From: CAMBDR01 sp046597185
GTDB taxonomy: Bacteria > Pseudomonadota > Gammaproteobacteria > Burkholderiales > Burkholderiaceae_D
Assembly: GCA_046597185.1 (NCBI GenBank)
Contig: JBKJLF010000042.1
Location: forward strand, 1-5,819
Direction: 5' to 3'
DNA length: 5,819 bases
Of the stretch, positions 1-4,665 are shown piece by piece. The translations under genes were made by a program, and so were the position numbers. Every line of letters starts with the position of its first letter. The first letter of the stretch is position 1. The notes beneath the pieces are model-generated. The model had not been told where the DNA came from, did not search any database, and saw only the letters and a program-made list of their open reading frames with translations.

Positions 1-118
1 AAACACTCGGATTCCCCACATACCCCTGCGCACGCATCCCGCCCGCCATGCCAATCGGATCAGGGCTTAAATACTGCCCGCTCTCGGGGTCGTAATAGCG
101 TTGGTAATTATAGTGCAG
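1..118 (-). pseudogene. Orphan Rhs core tip (C-terminal fragment, runs off left edge)
   Basis: Read on the minus strand, the segment encodes LHYNYQRYYDPESGQYLSPD followed by PIGMAGGMRAQGYVGNPSV. This is the conserved end of the RHS repeat-associated core, with the HYN-x-x-RYYDPE-x-G-x-Y-x-SPDPIG signature. In intact Rhs proteins this stretch follows a long YD-repeat shell and precedes a variable C-terminal toxin. Here the frame meets a stop at 130-128, just before the homology begins. No start codon or YD repeats are present upstream, so this is a displaced tip and not the end of a full gene. Any toxin part would lie at lower coordinates outside the window. Whether it can be restored by recombination with a full rhs gene is inference. 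The homology call is strong, the orphan interpretation good. Confidence 0.85.
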
Positions 119-130
119 AATCGTTTTTTA

Positions 131-483
131 GCTATGAGAATGCATGGGAAAATCTTAGACCTACGCCAATTCCTACGCCGCTTAAACTTTTTTCTTATAT
201 CCCGAAAAGATGTTGTTTTTCAACCCAATGCAGATGCCGCCATCAAAGTAGTCCTATTTTTCCAAATTGCATTTCTATCGATGTGCAAGCATACTTCAAT
301 CTGAAATGCCTGCGAGTTCAAATTCATTTAATTGAACCCGCTAAATAACAATTTGCCGAGCGATCCAAGTCACCTGGCAACAGCATTAACAGTGTGAGCA
401 CTTCCCCCGGCTGATGGTGTTATGTGGCCTGCGGCTATGCAGCGATTATTTTTGCACTTTTCCAGCGAGAACCCATAGCACAC
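131..483. other. Gene-free, AT-rich stretch between Rhs tip and decayed ORF
   Basis: No convincing gene is seen on either strand. The plus-strand frames here (for example 101-304 and 414-629) have no ribosome binding site, and their products show no recognisable domain. Short minus-strand pieces, such as one containing DYFDGGICIG near 245, are interrupted by stops within about 25 codons. The stretch may be remnants of an earlier Rhs toxin or immunity module, but nothing in it proves that. Confidence 0.5.
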
Positions 484-831
484 CTATCGCGCCGCTTCGG
501 GTAGCCCATTTTGAAATAGCGGCGCGATCTTGCCAAGATGAGTATAGCCTACAATCACAAACACCCGCTCGCCCTGGCGTAACCCGGCCAGAATTTGATC
601 CTGAAAATAACTATTGCGAAAATGGTTGACGGTGGTATCAACCTCATTCAACATGCTTTGCTTGCGGCCGTCGAATGACATATTGAATTGGATCGATTTC
701 CAATCCTTGAGCAGCGGAATACGCTTTGCCGCCAGTTGGGCCAGCTCTTCCACATTTTGCGGCGGCGTGCCGGGTGGAAAATAGCTATTGAACTTGGCCG
801 ATGCCAAATACTCCCCCATGTTTTGTTCCAT
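484..831 (-). pseudogene. TraB/Tiki-like C-terminal fragment (115 aa), probably decayed
   Basis: The frame encodes 115 residues starting MEQNMGEYLASAKF and ending NGLPEAAR. Residues about 65-105 contain NHFRNSYFQDQIL, then GERVFVIVGYTHLGKIAPLF. This resembles the last part of TraB/GumN/Tiki-fold hydrolases and related erythromycin-esterase-like proteins, where an R-(D/N) helix precedes a strand of the form RVFVVVG-x-x-H. Such proteins are usually well over 200 residues, and the N-terminal metal-binding GT-x-H part is missing here. No ribosome binding site precedes the ATG, and in-frame stops lie a few codons upstream. The neighbouring upstream frame (961-785) may hold more of the same gene after a frameshift. 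An independent small protein is possible. The family call is by eye and moderate. Confidence 0.4.
486..528. repeat. 11-bp perfect inverted repeat at the end of the 484-831 frame
   Basis: The arms ATCGCGCCGCT (486-496) and AGCGGCGCGAT (518-528) are exact reverse complements around a 21-nt loop. They span the last codons and touch the stop of the minus-strand frame. No T-run follows on either strand, so it is not a standard intrinsic terminator. It could still act as a 3' mRNA structure, or be incidental to the Ala/Arg codons. Confidence 0.6.
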
Positions 832-1135
832 GGCTTTGCCTGTGGCTTGCTTTGGCCCATTGCGGTACTAACCTGAGCGCAAAATAGCGCTTGGTATCTG
901 CCGCTGAGTGGTGCTTTAGCCCGGCTGCAATGGTGGCACCCAAAGGCGTATAGGCAGACATGACTCTGGTTTTGACTTGTGCCGCAAAAAATGGGGGAGC
1001 CGAGTTAGCCGCACTGGGAGACGGCTTGCGCCTTGCTGGTGCGGCTTACCGGGGCAAATCCGCGCCAAGCCCTAAGCCATCAAAATCAGGAGCCTGGAGC
1101 AGGCTTCCGGCCAAGCGTCGGGCAATGCGCGCCAT
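785..1135 (-). pseudogene. Broken gene: coupled 29-codon frame plus continuation past a stop
   Basis: An ATG at 1135-1133 overlaps the TAA of the membrane-protein gene as TAATG. It opens a frame beginning MARIARRLAGSLLQAPDFDG that stops at 1048-1046 after 29 codons. The same frame then runs on without another stop to 785. This second part includes an ATG at 961-959 followed by SAYTPLGATIAAGLKHHSAA. One stop within about 116 codons, together with the coupled start, suggests a gene broken by a nonsense mutation. A frameshift near 800-870 would join it to the TraB-like piece at 484-831. The family of this part is not recognised. The alternative is a genuine 29-residue peptide followed by noncoding sequence. 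The joined-gene model is inference. Confidence 0.4.
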
Positions 1136-1947
1136 TACTCGGATTCTGCATCGTCTTTTTTCACAATGTGTAATTTGGGCTTGTCTTCGGATGGCCCCGC
1201 CGTATTGCTCCCGGCGCGTCCGCCTGTTTCACCGCCGTTGCCGGAAGCAATACGACCCACAACCCCTTTGATCACGTCTTCATATTGTTCAAGCAAATCG
1301 GCTTGGTCGTCAAGGTCTTTTTCGCTATCCACAACATTTTGGCGTATTGGGTTGGCGTACAAAAATACGATTATTACACCTACTGCGCTGGGGATATATT
1401 GGTAAATTTTCCAAGTAATCGGCAGTAAAAGGACGGCAATGCCCATGCCAATAAGCAACGTGGCAATCACTCTAAAATAACCCGCCCAACTCGCCGCGTT
1501 ATCCCCATGTTGCCGTTTCCACGCCAAACCATATGGGCCAATGATGGGCCACTCAGTAGGGGTAAAGTTGCCATTCTTTGGGTGGCCCCACATTAAGCGC
1601 GCCAAACTTGCTAAAAATATGCCATTATTAAAAACTAAACTCACCGTGCCCGCAATCCCTTGGTACAGTTCGCCATTAAAAAAATATGCTTCCAAGAGGA
1701 TTAATTTGAACCATAAACAATATAGCGTGAGATCAATAAAGTCGCGGACTAGGGCACCGGCACTAATGCGTAGCAAAGCCAAACACCAAACAATTTCAAG
1801 CAGCGCTTTCACGGCCAGTACCCTGTGGTCAAACGGGAAAAAGCCAAGAAATTCGACATCACAAAATGCATTAAACGATGTGATCAGCACCAAACACAGC
1901 AATCTGTCGTAGAGCGCAACTTTGGTACTACTATGTTCGGCAGCCAT
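1135..1947 (-). CDS. Polytopic inner-membrane protein of unknown function (270 aa)
   Basis: The start at 1947 is chosen because AAGGAG (1960-1955) lies 7 nt before an ATG giving MAAEHSSTK; an upstream start at 1986 has no such site. About six hydrophobic segments are visible near residues 14-36, 42-62, 70-90, 97-120, 155-177 and 183-199. The likely soluble tail from about 203 has three parts: an acidic helical stretch (EKDLDDQADLLEQYEDV), a Gly/Ser/Asn linker at 235-252, and a charged end (KPKLHIVKKDDAESE). A loop at 120-150 contains GHPKNGNFTPTEWP and may carry a partner contact. No family is recognised and no catalytic motif is seen. The gene follows the small proline-rich gene by 65 bp and shares its promoter. 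Its stop is fused by TAATG to the next, broken frame, which suggests a once longer operon. An immunity or anchoring role is possible but not shown. Confidence 0.8.
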   Translation of the reverse strand: MAAEHSSTKVALYDRLLCLVLITSFNAFCDVEFLGFFPFDHRVLAVKALLEIVWCLALLRISAGALVRDFIDLTLYCLWFKLILLEAYFFNGELYQGIAGTVSLVFNNGIFLASLARLMWGHPKNGNFTPTEWPIIGPYGLAWKRQHGDNAASWAGYFRVIATLLIGMGIAVLLLPITWKIYQYIPSAVGVIIVFLYANPIRQNVVDSEKDLDDQADLLEQYEDVIKGVVGRIASGNGGETGGRAGSNTAGPSEDKPKLHIVKKDDAESE

Positions 1948-1969
1948 ATTTTTACTCCTTGCAATAATG

Positions 1970-2003
1970 GGGGCACGTGTTGGCATTGAAAAACAGGTGC
2001 CCC
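1970..2003 (-). promoter_or_regulatory. Hairpin between the small proline-rich gene and the membrane-protein gene
   Basis: Seven-base arms GGGGCAC (1970-1976) and GTGCCCC (1997-2003) pair perfectly around a 20-nt loop. The hairpin ends 10 nt before the AAGGAG site of the downstream gene. No T-run follows, so it is not a clear terminator. It could affect translation or message stability between the two genes, which is inference. Confidence 0.4.
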
Positions 2004-2012
2004 TTTACATCC

Positions 2013-2189
2013 CTACCTCGGCGGCGGAGGTGGGTTCGTATTAGTGTTACTACCACTTCCGAAGTTTTCTTGTTGATCAACATCAAACTTTTGCGGTGGC
2101 GGCATTGGTGGGTTACCGAGACTAACATCATTCTGGTTTTGCGGTGTTGGCAACACACCTTGTTGCAATGGCAAATAAAAATCAAACAT
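2013..2189 (-). CDS. Small Pro/Gln/Asn-rich protein (58 aa), unknown
   Basis: The ATG at 2189-2187 is preceded by AGGAG (2200-2196) at 6 nt, and a near-consensus promoter lies 31 bp upstream. The product begins MFDFYLPLQQGVLPTPQ, has a middle with NPPMPPPQKFDVDQQ, and ends NTNTNPPPPPR before TAG. It has no cysteine, no membrane segment and no recognisable fold, and looks intrinsically disordered. The hydrophobic N-terminal FDFYLPL is too short for a signal peptide. Five consecutive Pro codons at the end would be expected to slow ribosomes and need elongation factor P, which is known for polyproline in general. The membrane-protein gene follows by 65 bp, so the two probably work together. Strong initiation signals argue that the frame is real despite its length. 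Confidence 0.75.
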   Translation of the reverse strand: MFDFYLPLQQGVLPTPQNQNDVSLGNPPMPPPQKFDVDQQENFGSGSNTNTNPPPPPR

Positions 2190-2195
2190 GCGGTT

Positions 2196-2200
2196 CTCCT
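2196..2200 (-). promoter_or_regulatory. Ribosome binding site of the 58-aa gene
   Basis: AGGAG sits 6 nt before the ATG at 2189. It is the main evidence for a gene that is short and otherwise unrecognised. Confidence 0.75.
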
Positions 2201-2219
2201 AAGGTGGGATTGAGCCGCT

Positions 2220-2248
2220 ATTATAGCTGGCAAGCTGTGTATACTCAA
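2220..2248 (-). promoter_or_regulatory. Sigma70-like promoter for the small-protein/membrane-protein unit
   Basis: On the minus strand, TTGAGT (2248-2243) and TATAAT (2225-2220) are separated by exactly 17 bp. The -10 is a perfect consensus. The predicted start near 2213 gives a leader of about 24 nt before the ATG at 2189. It lies directly after the stop of the XRE gene ending at 2256, so the two-gene unit need not depend on readthrough. Confidence 0.75.
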
Positions 2249-2255
2249 AAATATT

Positions 2256-2726
2256 TCAGCCTAAAGCCCGCCGTTTTTGGGCATTCACCAAATCAAGGAA
2301 AACCTCCCGCCGTTCAGTCGTTGCGCCCCTATACGCCAACACCAACTCGTATTCGTCGGCGGCCAGTTCCACCAGCACCTTGTTGCCCGTTGCACTGGGC
2401 TGCTTTTTTAGTAAATCCTGCAACACTTCAAGTGCCGTCGTTAGCTCCCGCTCACCAACCACCCTGTCTTGTGGCGGTGCCGGGGCAGCCGGGGTAATTG
2501 GTTGTTCGGTGCGCGAACCCGTTCGCAGAAACAGCATGTCGGCCCCGGCATCAACAAATGAGCGCAGGACATTGCCAGGTGTGGAATGCGAACCGCGCTC
2601 ATAGCGGCCCCACATCTCGCGTGATGAGCCGCACAGCGCGGCAATTTCACCCTGGTTTTTATTCAAGCGCTTTCGTTCTACCCTGATGCGGTAGCCAAAT
2701 TCAACAGGTAATTCAGGTACATTCAT
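2256..2726 (-). CDS. XRE-family HTH transcriptional regulator, copy 1 (156 aa)
   Basis: The protein starts MNVPELPVEFGYRIRVERKR. It carries an XRE/Cro-CI-type helix-turn-helix at about residues 12-45 (RKRLNKNQGEIAALCG, then SREMWGRYERG), with the W-x-x-YE-x-G ending typical of this fold. A segment GNVLRSFVDAGADMLFLRTG (51-70) follows, as in many phage-type repressors of Proteobacteria. Then comes a Pro/Ala linker and a conserved C-terminal helix (ADEYELVLAYR to the end). The frame opens at a TTG (2771), but that codon overlaps the predicted -10 box, so the ATG at 2726 with GAGG about 11 nt upstream is preferred. It is a close paralogue of the protein at 2961-3371: about 50 of the first 72 residues are identical. 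It probably binds DNA as a dimer and may control itself and neighbours. Confidence 0.9.
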   Translation of the reverse strand: MNVPELPVEFGYRIRVERKRLNKNQGEIAALCGSSREMWGRYERGSHSTPGNVLRSFVDAGADMLFLRTGSRTEQPITPAAPAPPQDRVVGERELTTALEVLQDLLKKQPSATGNKVLVELAADEYELVLAYRGATTERREVFLDLVNAQKRRALG

Positions 2727-2770
2727 TCGTCGTGCATCCTCAAAATGCTGGCCCAATTCAATAGTCACCA

Positions 2771-2799
2771 ATTATCGCACAGCACATTCAATGACACAA
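2771..2799 (-). promoter_or_regulatory. Promoter of XRE copy 1
   Basis: TTGTGT (2799-2794) and GATAAT (2776-2771) on the minus strand are spaced 17 bp apart, placing the start about 37 nt before the ATG at 2726. The plus-strand 7-mer ATGACAC (2791-2797) overlaps the -35. The sequence around the -10 (CCAATTATYGCA on the plus strand) is shared with the promoter of XRE copy 2, so the promoters were duplicated along with the genes. Confidence 0.65.
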
Positions 2800-2874
2800 G
2801 CGCAGGTCACACGTTACACAAAAAAAAGTACCTGAAACCACATATCACGTCTTGTAAAATATCACATTTCCGAC

Positions 2875-2888
2875 AATAAAATTTTATT
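2875..2888. repeat. 14-bp AT-only palindrome between the two XRE genes
   Basis: AATAAAATTTTATT is a perfect palindrome within an AT-rich stretch (about 2820-2915), downstream of XRE copy 2 and upstream of the copy 1 promoter. It could be a regulator site or simply low-complexity sequence. No clear terminator separates the two genes. Confidence 0.4.
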
Positions 2889-2960
2889 AAAGAAATGTAC
2901 GCTATTTTTCGCACCAAAGAAGGCATATTGCCGTTGCTGCTTGCGATACCATTGGCTGGT

Positions 2961-3371
2961 TCAACCTGTTAAGCGCCGCTTTTTGGCATGAACAAGGTCA
3001 AAAAAGACCTCCCGCCATTCAGATGTCGCAGTCCGATACGCCAACACCAAGGCATATTCGTCAAAGGCAAGTTCAACTTGCACCTTGCTGGCCGTTACAT
3101 CCAGCCCGCCTACCGTGTCCGCTTGTGTTGGTGTTGGCTTATTCACTGCTTCAAGGCGCACACCCGTTCGCAAGAACAAGCCGTCTGCCCCCTGATCGAT
3201 AAATGAGCGCAAGACATTTCCCGGCATGACATGTGTGCCTCGCTCATATCTACCCCACATTTCGCGCGATAACCCGCAAAGTTCGGCGATCATTTTTTGT
3301 TTTTTTCCTAACCGCTTGCGCTCCAAACTGATACGATGTGCAAATTCAATAGGTAGTGCTTGTGCGCTCAT
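2961..3371 (-). CDS. XRE-family HTH transcriptional regulator, copy 2 (136 aa)
   Basis: The protein begins MSAQALPIEFAHRISLERKR and carries the same helix-turn-helix (KRLGKKQKMIAELCG, SREMWGRYERG) at about residues 12-45. GNVLRSFIDQGADGLFLRTG follows, and it ends in DEYALVLAYRTATSEWREVF and a basic tail. Compared with copy 1, the linker is about 20 residues shorter, while both ends are strongly conserved. The recognition region differs at several helix positions (for example Gly-Glu to Lys-Met and Ser to Leu), so the operators may overlap without being identical. The ATG at 3371 with AGGGA about 10 nt upstream is preferred over a TTG at 3401. It is the regulator nearest to the divergent plus-strand pair and therefore its most likely local controller, which is inference. 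Confidence 0.9.
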   Translation of the reverse strand: MSAQALPIEFAHRISLERKRLGKKQKMIAELCGLSREMWGRYERGTHVMPGNVLRSFIDQGADGLFLRTGVRLEAVNKPTPTQADTVGGLDVTASKVQVELAFDEYALVLAYRTATSEWREVFFDLVHAKKRRLTG

Positions 3372-3415
3372 GCGTTGTGATTCCCTAAAATATTTATCCA
3401 ATTAAATAGCTGCCA

Positions 3416-3444
3416 ATTATTGCATGACACATCTGCCGGAACAA
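3416..3444 (-). promoter_or_regulatory. Promoter of XRE copy 2
   Basis: On the minus strand, TTGTTC (3444-3439) and AATAAT (3421-3416) are spaced 17 bp apart, the same geometry as the copy 1 promoter. An ATGACAC 7-mer (3424-3430, plus strand) falls in the spacer, where a bound repressor would block polymerase. Relative to copy 1, about 12 nt between this motif and the -10 are absent, and a different hexamer serves as -35. Confidence 0.6.
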
Positions 3445-3584
3445 CGATAAAGCATATTTTACGCGGCAAAAATTTTTTTAGGAAATAGATCGTGGGAAAA
3501 ATACGTCATACATGAATTTTTTGAGTCATTTTAAAATTTAAATGCCGCATATGACACTTTTATTGATGTATATTTCGATCACGC

Positions 3585-3601
3585 GCTTAGAAAAGCTAAG
3601 C
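3585..3601. repeat. Short hairpin in the divergent region
   Basis: GCTTAG (3585-3590) and CTAAGC (3596-3601) are exact reverse complements around AAAAG. There is no T-run on either side, so it is more likely an operator or incidental than a terminator. Confidence 0.4.
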
Positions 3602-3646
3602 AAACAGTGAAAATTTGGGTGAGCAAAGGCGGCGGAGTGCGTCTGC

Positions 3647-3670
3647 ATGGCTTGTGATTGCGCGTGTTAG
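3647..3670 (+). CDS. Possible 7-codon cysteine-rich leader peptide
   Basis: An ATG with GGAG (3634-3637) 9 nt upstream opens a frame reading MACDCAC and then TAG. Three of seven codons are Cys. Short upstream frames rich in one amino acid can sense its supply by ribosome stalling, and Cys-rich leaders are known elsewhere. Here the case rests only on the spacing and composition, and no clear attenuator hairpin follows. It could easily be chance. Confidence 0.2.
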   Translation: MACDCAC

Positions 3671-3777
3671 CAGTAGCAGGACAAAAATCGGGGGGCGCTT
3701 TTTGGTGAATCAGCAACCCGCTATTGCACACCGTTTTGCCTGGCCATGGCGTTGGTTTTGACATATAAGGACGTTTT

Positions 3778-4524
3778 ATGAATCCGGTTTCTCTCAATAA
3801 TTTCACATTGCACTTAGCCACGCGCCAATGGTTCGGGCGCAAGCGCCCCAACACCGTGGCCCCGGAAAACACCGCGACCGCAACAGACGCGCCAACACCT
3901 GAACCAGCGCCCAAGCCCAAACAGTTGCGCATACCCATGCGCGCACGCTACCAGCAAATAGACCCCGCCCTTAGCCACTGGTACGCCGCACAACCCCACC
4001 CGTGTACGATTGTTGTCTTTGTTAATGACGCAACAGGCAACATCACCCAATTTAGCGCCATTGCTGGCAGCCATATTCGCAAGCTGTTCACAACGCACAC
4101 CGCCATGACCGATAACGCCGAATGGTTTTGGGCCAATCCCCACTGTTTGCGCCGCAAAGAAGCCGACCTGAGCCAATTGGCGCAAGCCCCCAACACCACC
4201 GTGTATGGCCTGCTGCAATTGCTGGAAACAAACAAAGCGGCCATTGAAGAAATGGTCATCATTGCAAACGACACTTATCATGCCTTTATTCAAGCCTTTT
4301 ACAACGGCATGCCCACCGCGAGCATCAACGCCAGCGCACAAACCACCACGCCGAGAGAAGTTGCTTGGGCGGAACTGGTGGGCTTGCTGAGTGCGCGTGA
4401 CGGTCTTGTTGCGCAATTGAATGCCAATCTCAACGCCTTCCATGACGGATGGCAAAACATGGGGCTGAGCGAGAGTGATATCGCCCCCATGCCAGAGCAG
4501 GCATTGAGCCATGCTGAAGAATAA
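3778..4524 (+). CDS. Unknown soluble protein (248 aa) upstream of HsdM-like gene
   Basis: The ATG at 3778 is preceded by AAGGA (3767-3771) at 6 nt, and codon use resembles the following gene. The N-terminal part includes RQWFGRKRP at 16-24, followed by a Thr/Pro/Ala linker to about residue 48, which looks disordered. A compact region follows at about 50-200, with HPCTIVVFVNDATGNITQF (74-92), WFWANPHCLRRKEADLSQL (116-134) and a helical LLQLLETNKAAIEEMVIIAN (145-164). The C-terminal part, from about 190, is helical and ends acidic (ALSHAEE). No signal peptide, membrane segment or known catalytic motif is seen, and I do not recognise the family. It precedes the methyltransferase-like gene by 141 bp on the same strand, so a joint role is likely. 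The protein is real, its function unknown. Confidence 0.8.
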   Translation: MNPVSLNNFTLHLATRQWFGRKRPNTVAPENTATATDAPTPEPAPKPKQLRIPMRARYQQIDPALSHWYAAQPHPCTIVVFVNDATGNITQFSAIAGSHIRKLFTTHTAMTDNAEWFWANPHCLRRKEADLSQLAQAPNTTVYGLLQLLETNKAAIEEMVIIANDTYHAFIQAFYNGMPTASINASAQTTTPREVAWAELVGLLSARDGLVAQLNANLNAFHDGWQNMGLSESDIAPMPEQALSHAEE

Positions 4525-4551
4525 GCCGCCATAACGTGTCTCCTCTAAGTT

Positions 4552-4568
4552 GAAGGCTGTTTGCCTTC
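4552..4568 (+). repeat. Hairpin in the spacer after the 248-aa gene
   Basis: GAAGGC (4552-4557) and GCCTTC (4563-4568) form a perfect 6-bp stem with a 5-nt loop, 27 nt after the stop. Only short T tracts follow, so termination would be weak at best. AAGGCTGTTT occurs here and again near 4608, a small direct repeat. Confidence 0.4.
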
Positions 4569-4665
4569 TTCCGCGAGCTTTGTGCAATGGCCACATTAAA
4601 ACCAGAAAAGGCTGTTTTACTTGCACTTTTTTTATTCAGCAACACCAACCAGTGAGCCATACCGT

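Larger units (their letters stand above)
3402..3777. other. Divergent intergenic region (376 bp) between regulators and plus-strand pair
   Basis: This AT-rich spacer holds the promoter of XRE copy 2, two ATGACAC 7-mers (3424-3430 and 3551-3557), a 6-bp hairpin (3585-3601) and a possible 7-codon leader (3647-3670). A promoter for the plus-strand genes must lie here if they are transcribed from within the window. I could not pick one with good -10 and -35 boxes, which might mean activator dependence. Confidence 0.5.

Noticed and set aside
960..1271. 103-codon plus-strand frame
   Set aside because: It has no ribosome binding site or recognisable domain, and it overlaps the minus-strand membrane-protein gene end and the broken frame that follows.
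2144..2497. 117-codon plus-strand Pro-rich frame
   Set aside because: It is antisense to XRE copy 1 and the small-gene promoter. Its prolines arise from the complementary strand of Gly/Arg codons.
2727..2771. Upstream TTG start for XRE copy 1
   Set aside because: The TTG overlaps the predicted -10 box, and similarity with copy 2 at protein level starts near the internal ATG.
3758..3763. TTGACA as a -35 box for the plus-strand genes
   Set aside because: It is only 14 nt before the ATG at 3778, which leaves no room for a -10 and a transcript start before the gene. The AAGGA site lies within the would-be spacer.
3591..3938. Minus-strand frame from 3938 to 3579 across the divergent region
   Set aside because: It has no ribosome binding site, overlaps the 248-aa gene start antisense, and gives a product with no plausible domain.
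3814..4626. 270-codon open frame on the minus strand opposite the 248-aa gene
   Set aside because: It lies fully antisense to a gene with a good ribosome binding site. Its product is a low-complexity Gly/His/Val/Cys-rich string typical of an antisense shadow, without a binding site of its own.
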